A stretch of DNA of 64,000 nucleotides, taken from contig RPFO01000154.1 in assembly GCA_009746045.1 (NCBI GenBank), positions 5,952,646-6,016,645 on the forward strand, read 5' to 3'. Position 1 is the first letter of the stretch, and each line of letters starts with the position of its first letter. The position numbers and the translations under genes are program-made. This document shows, in pieces, positions 62,707 through 64,000 of this stretch. Under the pieces are notes generated by a model. It had not been told where the DNA came from. It saw only the letters and a program-made list of their open reading frames with translations, and did no database searches. The stretch is from Mesostigma viride. Lineage: Eukaryota; Streptophyta; Mesostigmatophyceae; Mesostigmatales; Mesostigmataceae.

Positions 62707-63050
62707 CACACGCACACGCACACGCACACGCACACGCACACGCACACGCACACGCACACGCACACGCACACGCACACGCACACGCACACGCACACGCACA
62801 CGCACACGCACACGCACACGCACACGCACACGCACACGCACACGCACACGCACACGCACACGCACACGCACACGCACACGCACACGCACACGCACACGCA
62901 CACGCACACGCACACGCACACGCACACGCACACGCACACGCACACGCACACGCACACGCACACGCACACGCACACGCACACGCACACGCACCCGCACCCG
63001 CACCCGCACCCGCACCCGCACCCGCACACGACCACGACCACGACCACGAC
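62707..63050. repeat. Hexanucleotide array (CACACG)n to (CACCCG)n to (ACGACC)n
   Basis: About 47 CACACG units pass into about six CACCCG units and then ACGACC units, each block differing from the last by few bases. It is open in several frames only because of the repeat. Confidence 0.95.
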
Positions 63051-63223
63051 CATGGAAGTAACTAATGTCTAACTAAATTAGTTGTTTCACAACTACAATA
63101 GAATAGTTGTCGATCTCACTTCATATGTATGTCTTAATGGATCTATGATTCCATGTTGTTGCTTGATATGGCAAGTAACACAACAATCGAACACTTTTGA
63201 CACACCCACACACCTTGGCACAA

Positions 63224-63461
63224 TTCAGGGTGGCCCTATGTGGTCGCTTGATGTGCCATAATAAGTTAGACTAGTTCACGGCAAATCACGGCTCATCAAT
63301 CACACAACCATGCCAAGACTTTATTGAAAACTTGAATACGATTCAGGTGGCCCTATGTGGTCGCTTGATGTGCCATAATAAGTTAGACTACTTCATGGCA
63401 AATCACGGCTCATCAATCACACAACCATGCAAAGACTTTATTGAAAACTTGAACACAATTC
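63224..63461. repeat. Two tandem 118-bp repeats
   Basis: Units start at 'attcag(g)gtggccctatgtgg' (63224 and 63342), and a third start appears at 63459. Each unit carries AATAAA on the minus strand (e.g. 63442-63437), so the repeat duplicates the poly(A) region of the minus-strand gene to its right. Confidence 0.85.
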
Positions 63462-63746
63462 AGGTGGCCAGCTGTCGCAGCTGCTTCCAAGCATCGATGG
63501 TAGCGTGCTCTTTCTTAAACAGTTTTTGATAGTCGTTCCAGCTGCATTCCCGCAATTTCTCCTCTGGAACAACCTCGAGAAGGAACCCGCCGGTGATACA
63601 ATTCTACAGTCGGTTGCCTTGGGAGCGTTGCCCTCGGCGTCTTTCATTGTGACGATGACGAGGGCTTTAAAGTGCCTATAGTCAACTAAGCCAGCATCCA
63701 GCATCCTCTGGGAGAATGCTGGATGCCCGGACGTGTCTTCTGCCAT
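63460..63746 (-). pseudogene. Small hypothetical gene with one frameshift
   Basis: From ATG at 63746 the frame reads 'MAEDTSGHPAFSQRMLDAGL...KATDCRIV' to about 63598. A protein-like sequence then continues one base out of phase ('TGGFLLEVVPEEKLRECSWNDYQKLFKKEH...WKQLRQLAT') to a TGA at 63462-63460. The span is one base short of 96 codons, so a single-base deletion (or sequencing error) explains the break. An AATAAA lies about 18 bp beyond the stop on the minus strand, supporting a real gene end. I do not recognise the family. Confidence 0.5.
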
Positions 63747-64000
63747 CCCCTCGCGAAGTCTGTCACTCAGCTATTCTGCGTCTTCAGTTCAGGGTTCTCA
63801 GCCGTCAATGGAAGCAGCTAGCAAACTGGAAGCCCACCATGTGTTAGGCGCTGCATGCTGAGCAGAATAATTTAATAAACCGCTAGCCATGTAACCAAGG
63901 CCTTTCCCCGCTTTCCCCTGCTTTTTCCTGCTAAAAAACAGGGGTGGCCCTTAACCCGACTTTGCCTCCCCGCCCCCCCCCCCCCACCCCCCCCAAAACG
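63747..64000. other. Window end, C-rich low complexity
   Basis: 5' flank of the small minus-strand gene; poly-C runs from about 63968 to the end. No gene seen. Confidence 0.5.

Noticed and set aside
62707-63050. Possible telomere repeat
   Set aside because: The unit CACACG/CGTGTG is not TTAGGG, TTTAGGG or a known algal variant and it is internal.
62640-63072. Frames of 115-141 codons with alternating His/Ala, His/Thr, Arg/Val or Cys/Val
   Set aside because: Translation of the hexamer array, not genes.

Overview
This is a nuclear genomic window from a eukaryote, most likely a green-lineage alga. The evidence is a plant-type ATG11 with GT-AG introns, a plant-type PIG-X, three F-box/LRR (AMN1/FBXL-like) paralogues, very long coding and non-coding microsatellites, and nested LINE and Ty3/gypsy elements. 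A Ty3/gypsy element carrying a cytosine-5 DNA methyltransferase (DNMT) points towards streptophyte (charophyte) algae, where, from memory, such elements have been reported. Species is not determinable from the window alone. Nothing bacterial (operons, Shine-Dalgarno sites, CRISPR) is present.

Layout. 0-2.3 kb: 3' ends of several LINE families, including a restriction-like-endonuclease (RLE) domain. 3.0-4.5 kb (-): intact F-box/LRR gene. 5.3-9.4 kb: a small inverted-repeat MITE, a perfect 1.4-kb (GTT)n tract, and a 1.34-kb TTAA-flanked piggyBac-like non-autonomous element. 9.9-11.4 kb (+): F-box/LRR pseudogene. 11.8-15.5 kb: LINE copies and a TSD-flanked micro-retroposon. 15.9-21.6 kb (-): PIG-X, a GPI-anchor synthesis subunit, hugely swollen by Gly/Ser/Asp-rich inserts. 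23.0-25.1 kb (+): largest F-box/LRR gene. 25.4-30.3 kb (-): three LINE copies. 30.27-41.19 kb (+): an almost intact, young LTR retrotransposon (LTRs about 99.5% identical) encoding gag, protease, DNMT, RT, RNase H, integrase and a terminal PHD finger. 41.3-49.1 kb: nested LINE debris with several clear target-site duplications. 51.1-60.1 kb (-): ATG11, the autophagy scaffold, in at least four exons. 61.4-62.0 kb: two short TSD-flanked retroposons. 62.7-63.5 kb: (CACACG)n and a 118-bp tandem repeat next to a small frameshifted gene.

How it works together. The host genes serve autophagy (ATG11), GPI-anchor mannosylation (PIG-X) and probably ubiquitin-ligase substrate choice (F-box/LRR). The rest is mobile DNA. 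The main discovery candidate is the gypsy element. It couples a chromatin-reading module (PHD) and a DNA-methylating module (DNMT) to the replication machinery. A 14-nt sequence within its LTR is exactly complementary to the primer-binding position just after the LTR, which predicts Tf1-like self-primed reverse transcription. A second theme is 3'-anchored retroposition. Several LINE families share a terminal CUCC-CAAC-GGAG hairpin followed by A/T microsatellite tails. A separate short family ending in GGTTGTCTCCTTG has left TSD-flanked insertions as small as 13 bp.
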